Source: a virus
Virus record (IMG/VR): IMGVR_UViG_3300044998_000260
Span: 1-64,000 of that record
Reading direction: 5' to 3' (one strand)
DNA: 64,000 nt
A program made the translations under genes and the position numbers. Below, in pieces: positions 56,897-63,601 of the stretch (its first letter is position 1; each line of letters opens with the position of its first letter). A model generated the notes under the pieces. That model had not been told where the DNA came from, ran no database searches, and was given only the letters and a program-made list of their open reading frames with translations.

Positions 56897-56968
56897 ATGG
56901 AGTGAAAGGAATTGAACCTTTATCATCGCTTTCAGAGAGCGAGGTAATTGCCGTTATACGACACTCAA
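56897..56968 (-). tRNA. tRNA-Gln (CUG), second copy
   Basis: 72 nt. Acceptor TTGAGTG/CACTCCA with one mismatch, anticodon stem TCGCT/AGCGA, loop CTCTGAA. Confidence 0.82.
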
Positions 56969-56973
56969 ATAAA

Positions 56974-57531
56974 TCAAATTAGTTCATACTTTTTTGCCCA
57001 CTTACGAACTGCGTTATCAGACACATTATATTTTCTACCTATCGCAGCCCATGAATATTTTTCTAAATCATGTTGTAATTCAATTTTTGTTGGTCTTTTC
57101 ACAACACGACGATTTAAAGATTTACAATCATCACAACATCTACGACTTTTACTAAATGTATTTAATGTAGTGTTACAATATTTACAAGTTCGAATCTTTG
57201 GTTGTCTTACTTCACGATAATTTATATACGATTCATCAAACTTAATATAGTTATTTGGCAACTTTGTAACACCTGCTTCAACTTCTCTATGACAATTTGA
57301 ACATAAAAGAACACACCTACGCAGTTCTTCTACAACAACATTCCATTTTTTTGGATTTGCTATTACTTGTGATATACTAAAGTTTTTTGTTGACGGATCT
57401 ATGTGATGAAAATCCATTGCTTCTATGCATGAACAGTATCCACATATAACACATTTACCGCCCATAGAATCTACCATTAATTTTTTTGTAGATTTACGCC
57501 ACTTGTTTACTTTTTTACTATTACTACTCAT
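56974..57531 (-). CDS. HNH homing endonuclease with C-terminal HTH
   Basis: 185 aa from the ATG at 57529-57531 with AGGAG 8 nt upstream; an earlier in-frame ATG at 57546 is less likely. Basic N terminus, HNH core CVICGYCSCIEAMDFHHIDP and LRRCVLLCSNCHREVEAG, zinc pair CKYCN...CCDDC, and a C-terminal helix-turn-helix (YSWAAIGRKYNVSDNAVRKW), the NUMOD-like module of intron-homing enzymes. Abuts tRNA-Gln(CUG) by 5 nt. Confidence 0.9.
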   Translation of the reverse strand: MSSNSKKVNKWRKSTKKLMVDSMGGKCVICGYCSCIEAMDFHHIDPSTKNFSISQVIANPKKWNVVVEELRRCVLLCSNCHREVEAGVTKLPNNYIKFDESYINYREVRQPKIRTCKYCNTTLNTFSKSRRCCDDCKSLNRRVVKRPTKIELQHDLEKYSWAAIGRKYNVSDNAVRKWAKKYELI

Positions 57532-57550
57532 AGAATTACTCCTCATTTAT

Positions 57551-57560
57551 CTATAAGTAG
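57551..57560 (-). promoter_or_regulatory. Decamer copy (CTACTTATAG) before HNH gene
   Basis: Variant decamer 20 nt before the preferred HNH start codon. Confidence 0.3.
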
Positions 57561-57595
57561 TTCGAACTATCGAAAAAGTAACATATACTGTTATA

Positions 57596-57667
57596 CAGGA
57601 GCGGAAAGATTCGAACTTTCATTGACGGAGTAACAATCCGTGGGCTTGCCTTTTAGCCGACACTCCT
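57596..57667 (-). tRNA. tRNA-Asn (GUU), second copy
   Basis: 72 nt. Acceptor AGGAGTG/CGCTCCT, anticodon stem ACGGA/TCCGT, loop TTGTTAC, discriminator G as in Asn. Confidence 0.92.
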
Positions 57668-57715
57668 AAAAATGAAGGTTCCTCGCCGGCCTGCGCCGTC
57701 ACCTACAACCGACAG

Positions 57716-57789
57716 GGTGAATGACGGGATTTGAACCCGCGTCTGCAGCCTTCACAGGGCTGTGTAATATCCGCTATACTACATTCACC
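57716..57789 (-). tRNA. tRNA-His (GUG)
   Basis: 74 nt including G-1 at 57789, which pairs with C73, the His identity element. Acceptor GTGAATG/CATTCAC, anticodon stem CAGCC/GGCTG, loop CTGTGAA. The 146-nt spacer to its right holds GATCCGT/ACGGATC and a GCCGAAAGGC hairpin and a stray T-arm-like string. Confidence 0.95.
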
Positions 57790-57935
57790 ATAATTGGCAG
57801 TTTTGTCGCCGAAGCGCCAGTGTCGAACTCTGCCAAACGACATTTTTGTTGTGTAAGGTGCCTTTCGGCTTTAAATGATCCGTTATCCTCTCTCCCACTC
57901 TGACGGATCAAGCAGGTCAATTGACACAACATATA

Positions 57936-58008
57936 TGCACCGCCTGGGACTCGAACCCAAATCTTACCGGTTAAGAGCCGGATGTAATAGCCATTATACT
58001 AACGATGC
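57936..58008 (-). tRNA. tRNA-Lys (CUU)
   Basis: 73 nt. Acceptor GCATCGT/GCGGTGC with wobbles, anticodon stem TCCGG/CCGGT, loop CTCTTAA. Confidence 0.93.
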
Positions 58009-58012
58009 GTTA

Positions 58013-58087
58013 TGCCCCTGGTAGGATTCGAACCCACACCTGATAGATTAAAAGTCTACTGTGCTCGCCGTTAAACACCACAGAGGC
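58013..58087 (-). tRNA. tRNA-Lys (UUU)
   Basis: 75 nt. Acceptor GCCTCTG/CAGGGGC, anticodon loop CTTTTAA. Confidence 0.94.
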
Positions 58088-58099
58088 GTTGTACTACAG

Positions 58100-58175
58100 T
58101 CTGGACGACTGGATTCGAACCAGCGTGCTCCTCCTCCCAAGGGAGGCGAGGTAAACCAGGCTCCTCAACGTCCAG
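58100..58175 (-). tRNA. tRNA-Pro (UGG), second copy
   Basis: 76 nt. Acceptor CTGGACG/CGTCCAG, anticodon stem CCTCC/GGAGG, loop CTTGGGA. Confidence 0.93.
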
Positions 58176-58181
58176 ATAAAG

Positions 58182-58253
58182 TGCCCTCATCAGGATTCGA
58201 ACCTGAAATCGGAGTTCCGTAGACTCCTGTGATGTCCATTTCACTACAAGGGC
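58182..58253 (-). tRNA. tRNA-Arg (ACG)
   Basis: 72 nt. Acceptor GCCCTTG/TGAGGGC, anticodon stem GGAGT/ACTCC, loop CTACGGA; needs A34-to-I editing by the host for full CGN reading. Confidence 0.93.
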
Positions 58254-58328
58254 ATAGTCCGATATTTGTATTGCGTGTCGGAATCAGCACGCTTGCCGTT
58301 ATGGCTTTATGTCAAAAATCTACTTCAG

Positions 58329-58416
58329 TGCGTGTGGAGGGAATTGAACCCCCGACGGGCTTTTACACCAACGGATTTACAGTCCGGTGCCACCAACCAG
58401 CATTGGCCTCACACGC
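58329..58416 (-). tRNA. tRNA-Tyr (GUA)
   Basis: 88 nt, class II. Acceptor GCGTGTG/CACACGC, anticodon loop CTGTAAA, variable arm of Tyr type. Confidence 0.95.
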
Positions 58417-58504
58417 GACATCAAGTTAAGAATTTGCCAAACCGGCATACTTTCTTGATGTTTCGACTCCAACGAGTCATCATCAGGCGTGTCCTACTTT
58501 TTGT

Positions 58505-58533
58505 ATTATACCTAATATCAACTTATTTGTCAA
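58505..58533 (-). promoter_or_regulatory. Consensus sigma-70 promoter in tRNA array
   Basis: TTGACA at 58528-58533, 17 bp, TATAAT at 58505-58510, a perfect consensus. Drives tRNA-Tyr and the tRNAs to its left. Confidence 0.85.
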
Positions 58534-58538
58534 GCCAA

Positions 58539-58625
58539 CGGAAACGGCCGGAGTCGAACCGACATTGCCTTTTGAGGGGCTTGACTGTTTTCGAAACAGC
58601 TTGCTACACCAATTGCCGCGTTTCC
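58539..58625 (-). tRNA. tRNA-Ser (CGA)
   Basis: 87 nt, class II. Acceptor GGAAACG/CGTTTCC, anticodon loop TTCGAAA, discriminator G. Confidence 0.95.
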
Positions 58626-58639
58626 AAATTCACTATCAG

Positions 58640-58728
58640 CGGAAAGTAAGGGATTCGAACCCTTTAAACCGTTTTACAGGTTTACTGCTTAGCAGGCAGT
58701 TGCACCGCGCCATCTGTGCCGACTTTCC
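58640..58728 (-). tRNA. tRNA-Ser (GCU)
   Basis: 89 nt, class II. Acceptor GGAAAGT/ACTTTCC, anticodon loop CTGCTAA, discriminator G. The genuine Ser AGY reader. Confidence 0.95.
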
Positions 58729-58732
58729 AAAG

Positions 58733-58804
58733 CGCCCCAAGAGGGATTCGAACCCCCACTAAAACGTTCGAAGCGTTTCGTGCTCTCCGTTACACTATCG
58801 AGGC
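58733..58804 (-). tRNA. tRNA-Arg (UCG)
   Basis: 72 nt. Acceptor GCCTCGA/TTGGGGC, anticodon stem AAACG/CGTTT, loop CTTCGAA, discriminator G. Confidence 0.92.
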
Positions 58805-58820
58805 ATATCACAACATCAAG

Positions 58821-58892
58821 TCCCACTGGCAGGGATCGAACCTGCCTCTCCGGTTCTTCAGACCGGCGCTAATCCATCTCAGCTACTGTGGG
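58821..58892 (-). tRNA. tRNA-Phe (GAA)
   Basis: 72 nt. Acceptor CCCACAG/CAGTGGG with one A-A mismatch, anticodon stem CCGGT/ACCGG, loop CTGAAGA, discriminator A. Confidence 0.93.
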
Positions 58893-58916
58893 ATATCTTG
58901 AACCCACACCTATACA

Positions 58917-58990
58917 CAGGTCGGGAGGGAATCGAACCCATCTTTAAGGCAGTTTTGGAGACTGCTGTTCAACCGGAGAACATCCGACCC
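58917..58990 (-). tRNA. tRNA-Trp (CCA)
   Basis: 74 nt. Perfect acceptor GGGTCGG/CCGACCT (one G-T), anticodon loop CTCCAAA, discriminator G as in Trp. Confidence 0.93.
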
Positions 58991-58994
58991 ATAG

Positions 58995-59060
58995 TTTTAT
59001 GACTTTTGCGTGCAATTTTCTGTGACAGTTGGCACATAAAACTACACATTTACTAATTTC
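58995..59060 (-). pseudogene. HNH endonuclease C-terminal remnant
   Basis: 22-codon frame without start: EISKCVVLCANCHRKLHAKV, matching the last zinc pair of the local HNH family, bounded by a TAA upstream and running into tRNA-Trp. Confidence 0.65.
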
Positions 59061-59071
59061 TTAAATTTTGA

Positions 59072-59146
59072 CGGGATGTACGGGAATCGAACCCGTCTGT
59101 TGTCCGCAGTGACAGTGCGGTGGCCCCACCTTTGGCCCGACACCCC
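59072..59146 (-). tRNA. tRNA-Asp (GUC)
   Basis: 75 nt. Acceptor GGGGTGT/ACATCCC, anticodon stem CCGCA/TGCGG, loop CTGTCAC, discriminator G. Last member of the array at the promoter-proximal end. Confidence 0.94.
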
Positions 59147-59181
59147 AATTATTACACAACAATTATCAACATAGGTAAAAC

Positions 59182-59217
59182 AAAAATCCCGCTTTGGCTT
59201 TTCTGCCTCAGCGGGAC
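59182..59217 (-). terminator. Rho-independent terminator after the 42-aa gene
   Basis: CCCGCT/AGCGGG stem with inner GGC/GCC, followed on the coding strand by ATTTTTG. Ends the unit started at 59558. Confidence 0.8.
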
Positions 59218-59241
59218 GGTGACTTCGGGTATTACCGATTA

Positions 59242-59370
59242 TCAAGTTGTGATAATCACTCCAAAATTCACGCCCGCGTTTGGCGCAGACTCAATATTGC
59301 GACCGCTAAAGCGAGGCTTAGCGGCTTTGGTATCGTGTTGTGTATAGTGCCAAATATAAGAACGGGTCAT
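59242..59370 (-). CDS. Small protein (42 aa), unknown
   Basis: MTRSYIWHYTQHDTKAAKPR, then FSGRNIESAP and a hydrophobic end. AAAGG lies 8 nt before the ATG, and promoter (59530) and terminator (59182) frame it, so it is a complete single-gene early unit with a ~150-nt leader containing GGTTG/CAACC. Confidence 0.65.
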   Translation of the reverse strand: MTRSYIWHYTQHDTKAAKPRFSGRNIESAPNAGVNFGVIITT

Positions 59371-59529
59371 AGTAAATTCCTTTGGGGTTTGATAATACAT
59401 AGTTGCTACGGTTAGAAAACCTCTGATTTTCTATTACTTTGTAAGATATTACACAGTTGGTTGTTTATCAACCTACGTTTCGTAACAGGTTTGTAACACA
59501 CCAACCATATCGTTCATCTAACTTTAGGT

Positions 59530-59558
59530 AATGTAGGGGGTAGAAAGGTATTTGTCAA
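59530..59558 (-). promoter_or_regulatory. Sigma-70 promoter with 8-bp inverted repeat at -35
   Basis: TTGACA at 59553-59558, 17 bp, TACATT at 59530-59535. GTAGGGGG (59560-59567 complement) and CCCCCTAC flank the -35 box perfectly. Confidence 0.75.
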
Positions 59559-59676
59559 GCCCCCTACGCAGCGTTACTTATCTGTTACAATTCGTCTACG
59601 GTTAATCCACAGGCAAATAAGATAGAAGATAGTCGCATATGTAATTTTGTTAGATGATAGTCAACGCTTTATTTTC

Positions 59677-60018
59677 TTATTCGTGAATTTCCTTCCAGTG
59701 ACGTATACGATGACAATTACTGCATCGTAACTCACACTTATCTAGTTCTTTTTTCAACTCAGACCAACGAAAAATATAGTTACCACTAATCTTAAATTCT
59801 TTTTCGCTGGGATTTTTGTGATCAAAGTCAAATGCAACGGGATGACCTTTATAACCGCAATCTTTGCAGACGCCTCCGAGATATTTGACCGCTCGTGCTT
59901 TTACATCTGATGCTTTTGTAAGTTTAATACATGTTGAACACTTTACGCGGTCGTCATTGTATTTCTTTTTCGGAACATACTTTGCGCCACAATCACAAGT
60001 ATAAGTTTTGGTCAGAAT
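59677..60018 (-). CDS. HNH endonuclease, non-ATG start or frameshifted
   Basis: 113 codons with no ATG, GTG or TTG at the front; the frame opens at ATT (60016-60018), 7 nt after GGAG. An ATG at 60021-60023 is in another frame (ATG CCA TTC TGA), so either ATT initiates or one base is missing. The protein has CDCGAKYVPKKK, CSTCIK, VCKDCGYKGHPVAFDFDHKNPSEK and LDKCELRCSNCHRIRHW, a complete zinc-type HNH. Confidence 0.7.
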   Translation of the reverse strand: MLTKTYTCDCGAKYVPKKKYNDDRVKCSTCIKLTKASDVKARAVKYLGGVCKDCGYKGHPVAFDFDHKNPSEKEFKISGNYIFRWSELKKELDKCELRCSNCHRIRHWKEIHE

Positions 60019-60078
60019 GGCATATCTCCGATATAAACCGTGCCAGGTGATTATACATATCGGAGGCTCTACTTAATT

Positions 60079-60333
60079 TTAATTTGCTGGAATTACCATC
60101 CGGTCATGGCCAGTGACCACCTGAAGACTCTTGCCAAGTGCAGCGGCTACGTTTCGGAGCTTCGCGACATCAAAGTTCAAATCAATATCACCATACCAGA
60201 AGTCTCCGTCTTCTACTGTGCCTACTACGGCATTTGCAAGTACATGTTCCTTAATCTCAAGAAATCGTCCGGTAAACAGACCGTTCTTGTTCATAAGTTC
60301 TGCGGCTTCTTCCTGCACTTCTTCGTTAAACAT
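60079..60333 (-). CDS. Small acidic protein, unknown
   Basis: 84 aa with GAGG 8 nt before the ATG. Helical N half (EEVQEEAAELMNKNGLF), then GTVEDGDFWYGDIDLNFD and a helix. No family recognised. Coupled to the 60334 gene: stop and start are 1 nt apart. Confidence 0.65.
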   Translation of the reverse strand: MFNEEVQEEAAELMNKNGLFTGRFLEIKEHVLANAVVGTVEDGDFWYGDIDLNFDVAKLRNVAAALGKSLQVVTGHDRMVIPAN

Positions 60334-60699
60334 TTAGTATTCCTCGTTAATGTATTCGAGGTAGTGGGCTCCACATAACGGAGGACTTCCGCTCTCGTCT
60401 TTCCGTCGTCGCCCGTAATTTCCACAAATCATGCACGTTAGAGCGGAATCTATCATAATCGTCCGTGCTACACGATTGAAGATGTCTATATGACCACCTT
60501 CACCCTTAACATACAAGGTGCCATTTTTAATGTCAAGGGTATGAACTGTAACTTGACAGACAGTAGCAGCATCAAAAATAATCTGAACGAATTTATGCCA
60601 TCCGATAGGCAAAAAATCGGTTACTTGATGTCTATCAAGTAATTTATTATCGTTTGATAATGTTTTTGAATTGCCGTTTATTACGATGGATCGAATCAT
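60334..60699 (-). CDS. Small protein with C-terminal zinc knuckle
   Basis: 121 aa. The C terminus LTCMICGNYGRRRKDESGSPPLCGAHY has a CxxC...CxxH pattern that could bind zinc. N-terminal part alpha/beta. No family recognised. Confidence 0.6.
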   Translation of the reverse strand: MIRSIVINGNSKTLSNDNKLLDRHQVTDFLPIGWHKFVQIIFDAATVCQVTVHTLDIKNGTLYVKGEGGHIDIFNRVARTIMIDSALTCMICGNYGRRRKDESGSPPLCGAHYLEYINEEY

Positions 60700-60945
60700 A
60701 TTTTATGTCTGTGGGAAATATGTTATGAAGAAGTAGGACCGGAATTCAAATGTCAACTCTCAATTATCAAATTTCAATGCCTGGTGTCCGAATCAAGTAT
60801 CAAATATCAACCGTCCGAAGACTGGAAAATAATAATTACGGAGTTCAATGGCTGAATAGTTTGAGGAGTTTCAATCCTTGAAAGATTTGTGGTTTCCATG
60901 TTCTACTTCAAACATATACATACTTGTCGATACTGTGTTAGCTAC
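60700..60945. other. Intergenic region, no gene recognised
   Basis: 246 bp. Contains short direct repeats of ATCAAATATCAA type and TTTCAA/TTGAAA hairpin; only two ORFs under 31 codons (METTNLSRIE..., MYMFEVEHG...) without SD. Nothing supported. Confidence 0.4.
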
Positions 60946-61560
60946 CTATCCCACAGACTCTCTGTTTAGATCGGCCAGACCCGCCATTGTAAGGGTTACA
61001 ACAGTTTCAGTAGACAATTCAATATACTTTGAGGAATTGATAGTTTCCAAACGTTCCTGAATATCATCAAGACGAACCTGAATATTTTGCAGTATCGTGT
61101 GTGCTCCTGATATCATCTCTTCCGTAAGGAATGGTATAGACATCGTTGCAATATTTCCAAAAGCACGCGCACCACCGCTCTTGTTAATGTCAACTTGACC
61201 GGTCTGACGAGCGGTAATTTGCTCAACTGTGGGACGTATATTGGCGTGAGAAACAATACGCAAAACCACTGCACGTTGGCCAAGCAGCGCTGCTTGTTCT
61301 GTAAGTAGAGCATCTACGCCTTCTGCTGCATTGATTTGACCAATCGACTTGCGAATTTCCATCAAAGCAACTGATAGTGCCATATACCGTGCAAAGGCTT
61401 CGTTGAAGTGATCTGCTTCGTCATGTAGTTGATTGATCACATCAGGATCATAAATGTTTACTTCCTTATCCAGACGTGTAAGTTGACGGTCGTTGATTTC
61501 CTGCAATTTTGCAGAAACGCGATTGCGAATCTTAGCAGCTCTCCGCAATGTAATTTTCAT
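60946..61560 (-). CDS. Helical coiled-coil protein, unknown
   Basis: 204 aa with AAGGAG 5 nt before the ATG. Long helices (AKLQEINDRQLTRLDKEV, LHDEADHFNEAFARYMALS) and a C-terminal coiled coil. Ends in TAG. No family recognised. A sigma-70 promoter lies at 61588-61616. Confidence 0.65.
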   Translation of the reverse strand: MKITLRRAAKIRNRVSAKLQEINDRQLTRLDKEVNIYDPDVINQLHDEADHFNEAFARYMALSVALMEIRKSIGQINAAEGVDALLTEQAALLGQRAVVLRIVSHANIRPTVEQITARQTGQVDINKSGGARAFGNIATMSIPFLTEEMISGAHTILQNIQVRLDDIQERLETINSSKYIELSTETVVTLTMAGLADLNRESVG

Positions 61561-61587
61561 ACAATCTCCTTATTTTGTATAGACAAA

Positions 61588-61616
61588 AGTATAAAAGGGA
61601 ACTGATTAGAAATCAA
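61588..61616 (-). promoter_or_regulatory. Sigma-70 promoter with inverted repeat at -35
   Basis: TTGATT at 61611-61616, 17 bp, TATACT at 61588-61593. AAAGGGA/TCCCTTT brackets the -35 box. Confidence 0.7.
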
Positions 61617-61651
61617 GTCCCTTTAAATTATACTAATTTATGGTAATACCA

Positions 61652-61960
61652 TCAAATATTTTGAGCCCATCGTCTGAGAATATTTCGTACCTGTCTGTCC
61701 GATAGTTGATTGACAATTTTTCTTTCCATTGTTAGCACCCATGTCTCAGATGCCTGTGGGTAGAAATAATGCAATGCTTCGTGGATCAATGTTGGTAGTA
61801 TCGGATCTCTATGATCGAGATGGATTTCAGTGGGCTTATAGTCAATATAAATTTGACCTCGACGGTGAGGCATTTTACGAAATTTGAAGTCGTGTCCTTC
61901 ATCTAGAAATCTGTATAATTTCCGAGTAAAACGTCCGACATGATTCTTGGTTACAGTCAT
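61652..61960 (-). CDS. HExxH metallopeptidase-like protein
   Basis: 102 aa with GGAG 7 nt before the ATG. ILPTLIHEALHYFYPQASE is a zinc-metallopeptidase HExxH helix followed by a possible third ligand; the rest is basic. Short relative to most families (SprT-like domains are about 150 aa). May be a minimal protease or zinc-binding protein. Confidence 0.7.
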   Translation of the reverse strand: MTVTKNHVGRFTRKLYRFLDEGHDFKFRKMPHRRGQIYIDYKPTEIHLDHRDPILPTLIHEALHYFYPQASETWVLTMERKIVNQLSDRQVRNILRRWAQNI

Positions 61961-62322
61961 GACAGGGCTCCAAATGAGGTATAATGATATTTAGTCTGTT
62001 AACCTGGTCTTGCGTTTTTTCTGATAAAAATTACTACAGATATCTAATTTAGTTGTAAAAAATTTAGTCAAGATACACTTCTGGCAGCTTCTAACAAGAA
62101 AGTTAGAACTAGAAAATAATGGCGCTTCGCTTGTTTTTAAATGTTTTCTTTCTTTGGCCTACCTTTCTTTCTTTTGGCGAGAAGAAAGAACGCAGCACAA
62201 ATTACCCGCCGTATTAGAGTGCAATAGGGCGCTAATAATTAGTGCCATCTTTTAGCGTCCGGAACGCCAATGTGGCCGTTTTTTTATCCTACAAGTTGAC
62301 CTATACGTTCTCGATCAACCTA
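61961..62322. other. Intergenic region, no gene recognised
   Basis: 362 bp, A/T-rich. TTGACT at 62066-62071 with a weak -10 (ATTAGA) could drive the HExxH gene. A C/T-rich block at ~62145-62190 (CTTTCTT repeats, GGCGAGAAGAAAG) forms a hairpin resembling bacterial REP-type sequence. GGCACTAATTATTAGCGCC (62234-62252) is a near-perfect palindrome. No protein-like frame. Confidence 0.35.
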
Positions 62323-62586
62323 TTAAAACTCTACTATATCTGAACGTATCCATACAGCCCAACCGTTGTCAAGGGCCAAGTACCAATATGAGGGATCATC
62401 TTTGGATCGTGTCCAGTCATCCATCGGTGGTAATTGATGAATCGGCGCATCATTTGAGCGAAAATAATCAAAAAACCAACAGTTTATATCATACAAAAGT
62501 TTTGTTCTTGATGATTGGACTACGGTTTTTATTGTCTTTCCATTGTGAATAATGGCACCGATATGAACGGTTTTTACCAAGGCCAT
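62323..62586 (-). CDS. Small Trp-rich protein, unknown
   Basis: 87 aa with GAGAA 7 nt before the ATG. Beta-like N half (VHIGAIIHNGKTIKTVVQ) and a Trp-rich end. No family recognised. First gene after the 362-bp gap. Confidence 0.55.
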   Translation of the reverse strand: MALVKTVHIGAIIHNGKTIKTVVQSSRTKLLYDINCWFFDYFRSNDAPIHQLPPMDDWTRSKDDPSYWYLALDNGWAVWIRSDIVEF

Positions 62587-62594
62587 AGAAGTTC

Positions 62595-62828
62595 TCAGTA
62601 ATAAAGTTTTTTCATTTCCTTGAATAACCGATCAGCGTTTATATCTCGTAGTGTCGGATCATCACCGTCGTTGTAATTATGAGTTTGTTTCCTGTGATGT
62701 AAATTCTTATGTTCAATTTTATCGGAACTTTCTGTTTGTGAGACAGTCGCCGACGCTTTTCTATTTTTTTGAGCGAGAGCCACCACGGGATCTACACGAG
62801 TATGTTTCTTACCAGTATTTTTGGGCAT
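62595..62828 (-). CDS. Small basic protein, unknown
   Basis: 77 aa from the ATG at 62826-62828 (MPKNTGKKHTRV). Lys/His-rich and disordered; C-terminal DINADRLFKEMKKLYY. It overlaps or abuts the 62830 gene end. The longer frame upstream is shadowed by that gene and is not used. Confidence 0.5.
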   Translation of the reverse strand: MPKNTGKKHTRVDPVVALAQKNRKASATVSQTESSDKIEHKNLHHRKQTHNYNDGDDPTLRDINADRLFKEMKKLYY

Positions 62829-62829
62829 T

Positions 62830-63102
62830 TTATATTTGGCGAGATCGAGAGAGTTCAAGAATTTGTAATTCCAATTTACGAATGCGATTTTCATGATCGT
62901 CAAGTCTACGATCCTGTTCAATATTTTTAGTTTCTATAGGCGAGACTCGACGTTCATTATAGTCTACCACCGCTTCGGAAATTGCAGTTTCAAATTTCGT
63001 ATCTCTGTTTGAGATGAAACTTTGATTGTTACCGAATATCTCTGCGGTAAATTTATTAAATTCTTCGGTAAGCCGGCCACGGAGAAAAGGTTTATTACTC
63101 AC
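62830..63102 (-). CDS. Helical protein with C-terminal coiled coil
   Basis: 90 aa with a GTG start in a GTGA overlap with the upstream gene's stop; AAGGAG lies 11 nt before. C-terminal coiled coil (RLDDHENRIRKLELQILELS). No family recognised. Confidence 0.6.
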   Translation of the reverse strand: MSNKPFLRGRLTEEFNKFTAEIFGNNQSFISNRDTKFETAISEAVVDYNERRVSPIETKNIEQDRRLDDHENRIRKLELQILELSRSRQI

Positions 63103-63491
63103 TTTTTCCAAGGCTCCTTGTCATCATCGTCATCATTTGATTCACCTGTAATTTTTTCAAATACTGATTTAATGGCATTAATCTCGTCTGGCGTAAGTGG
63201 ACCATCGGGGTCGCCGGCCATCATAGACAACAATTCTTCGAATGAACCAGCCGTGTATTTCCCATCAGCACTTTTCCAAATCTCTGACATGTTGTTATTA
63301 TCGTCAATTTGTAGATTAACATCGGCTGATAGCTTAGTAATTAGTTCTTCGGTTTTTGTCAAGCGTGATAACAGTTCCGGAATCCGTGTCGTGTCACGTG
63401 AAACTAGTAACAGAGTAGCGAATAATACTCCACTAGCAGCGAGGCCTACAATCAGTAATACTAGTAATACTGCGAGAGTTTCTACGCTCAT
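63099..63491 (-). CDS. Small membrane protein with acidic C terminus
   Basis: 130 aa with GAGG 7 nt before the ATG. One membrane helix (LAVLLVLLIVGLAASGVLFATLL), a coiled-coil segment, then an Asp-rich tail (GESNDDDDDKEPWKK). Topology suggests a cytoplasmic acidic domain. Function unknown. Confidence 0.6.
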   Translation of the reverse strand: MSVETLAVLLVLLIVGLAASGVLFATLLLVSRDTTRIPELLSRLTKTEELITKLSADVNLQIDDNNNMSEIWKSADGKYTAGSFEELLSMMAGDPDGPLTPDEINAIKSVFEKITGESNDDDDDKEPWKK

Positions 63492-63583
63492 ATACCGTCC
63501 TCGTTTAAGTGAGTCTTGTATGGATAATTCAACATGATAAAATAATTTTATCGAGACGGATCAATCCATATCAGAAGTTACCT

Positions 63584-63593
63584 CTATAAATAG
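63584..63593 (-). promoter_or_regulatory. Candidate late-promoter decamer (CTATTTATAG)
   Basis: Perfect copy, 93 nt before the ATG of the 63099 gene and after the macro-domain gene stop. Confidence 0.4.
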
Positions 63594-63601
63594 GTCCGGT
63601 C

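Noticed and set aside
44581-59146. CRISPR-like repeats from recurring GATTCGAACC strings
   Set aside because: These are T arms of tRNA genes (GGTTCGAATC on the other strand), irregularly spaced and with acceptor partners.
62140-62190. Bacterial REP-like C/T-rich hairpin
   Set aside because: Only one copy in the window and similarity to host repeats is by impression; noted within the intergenic feature only.
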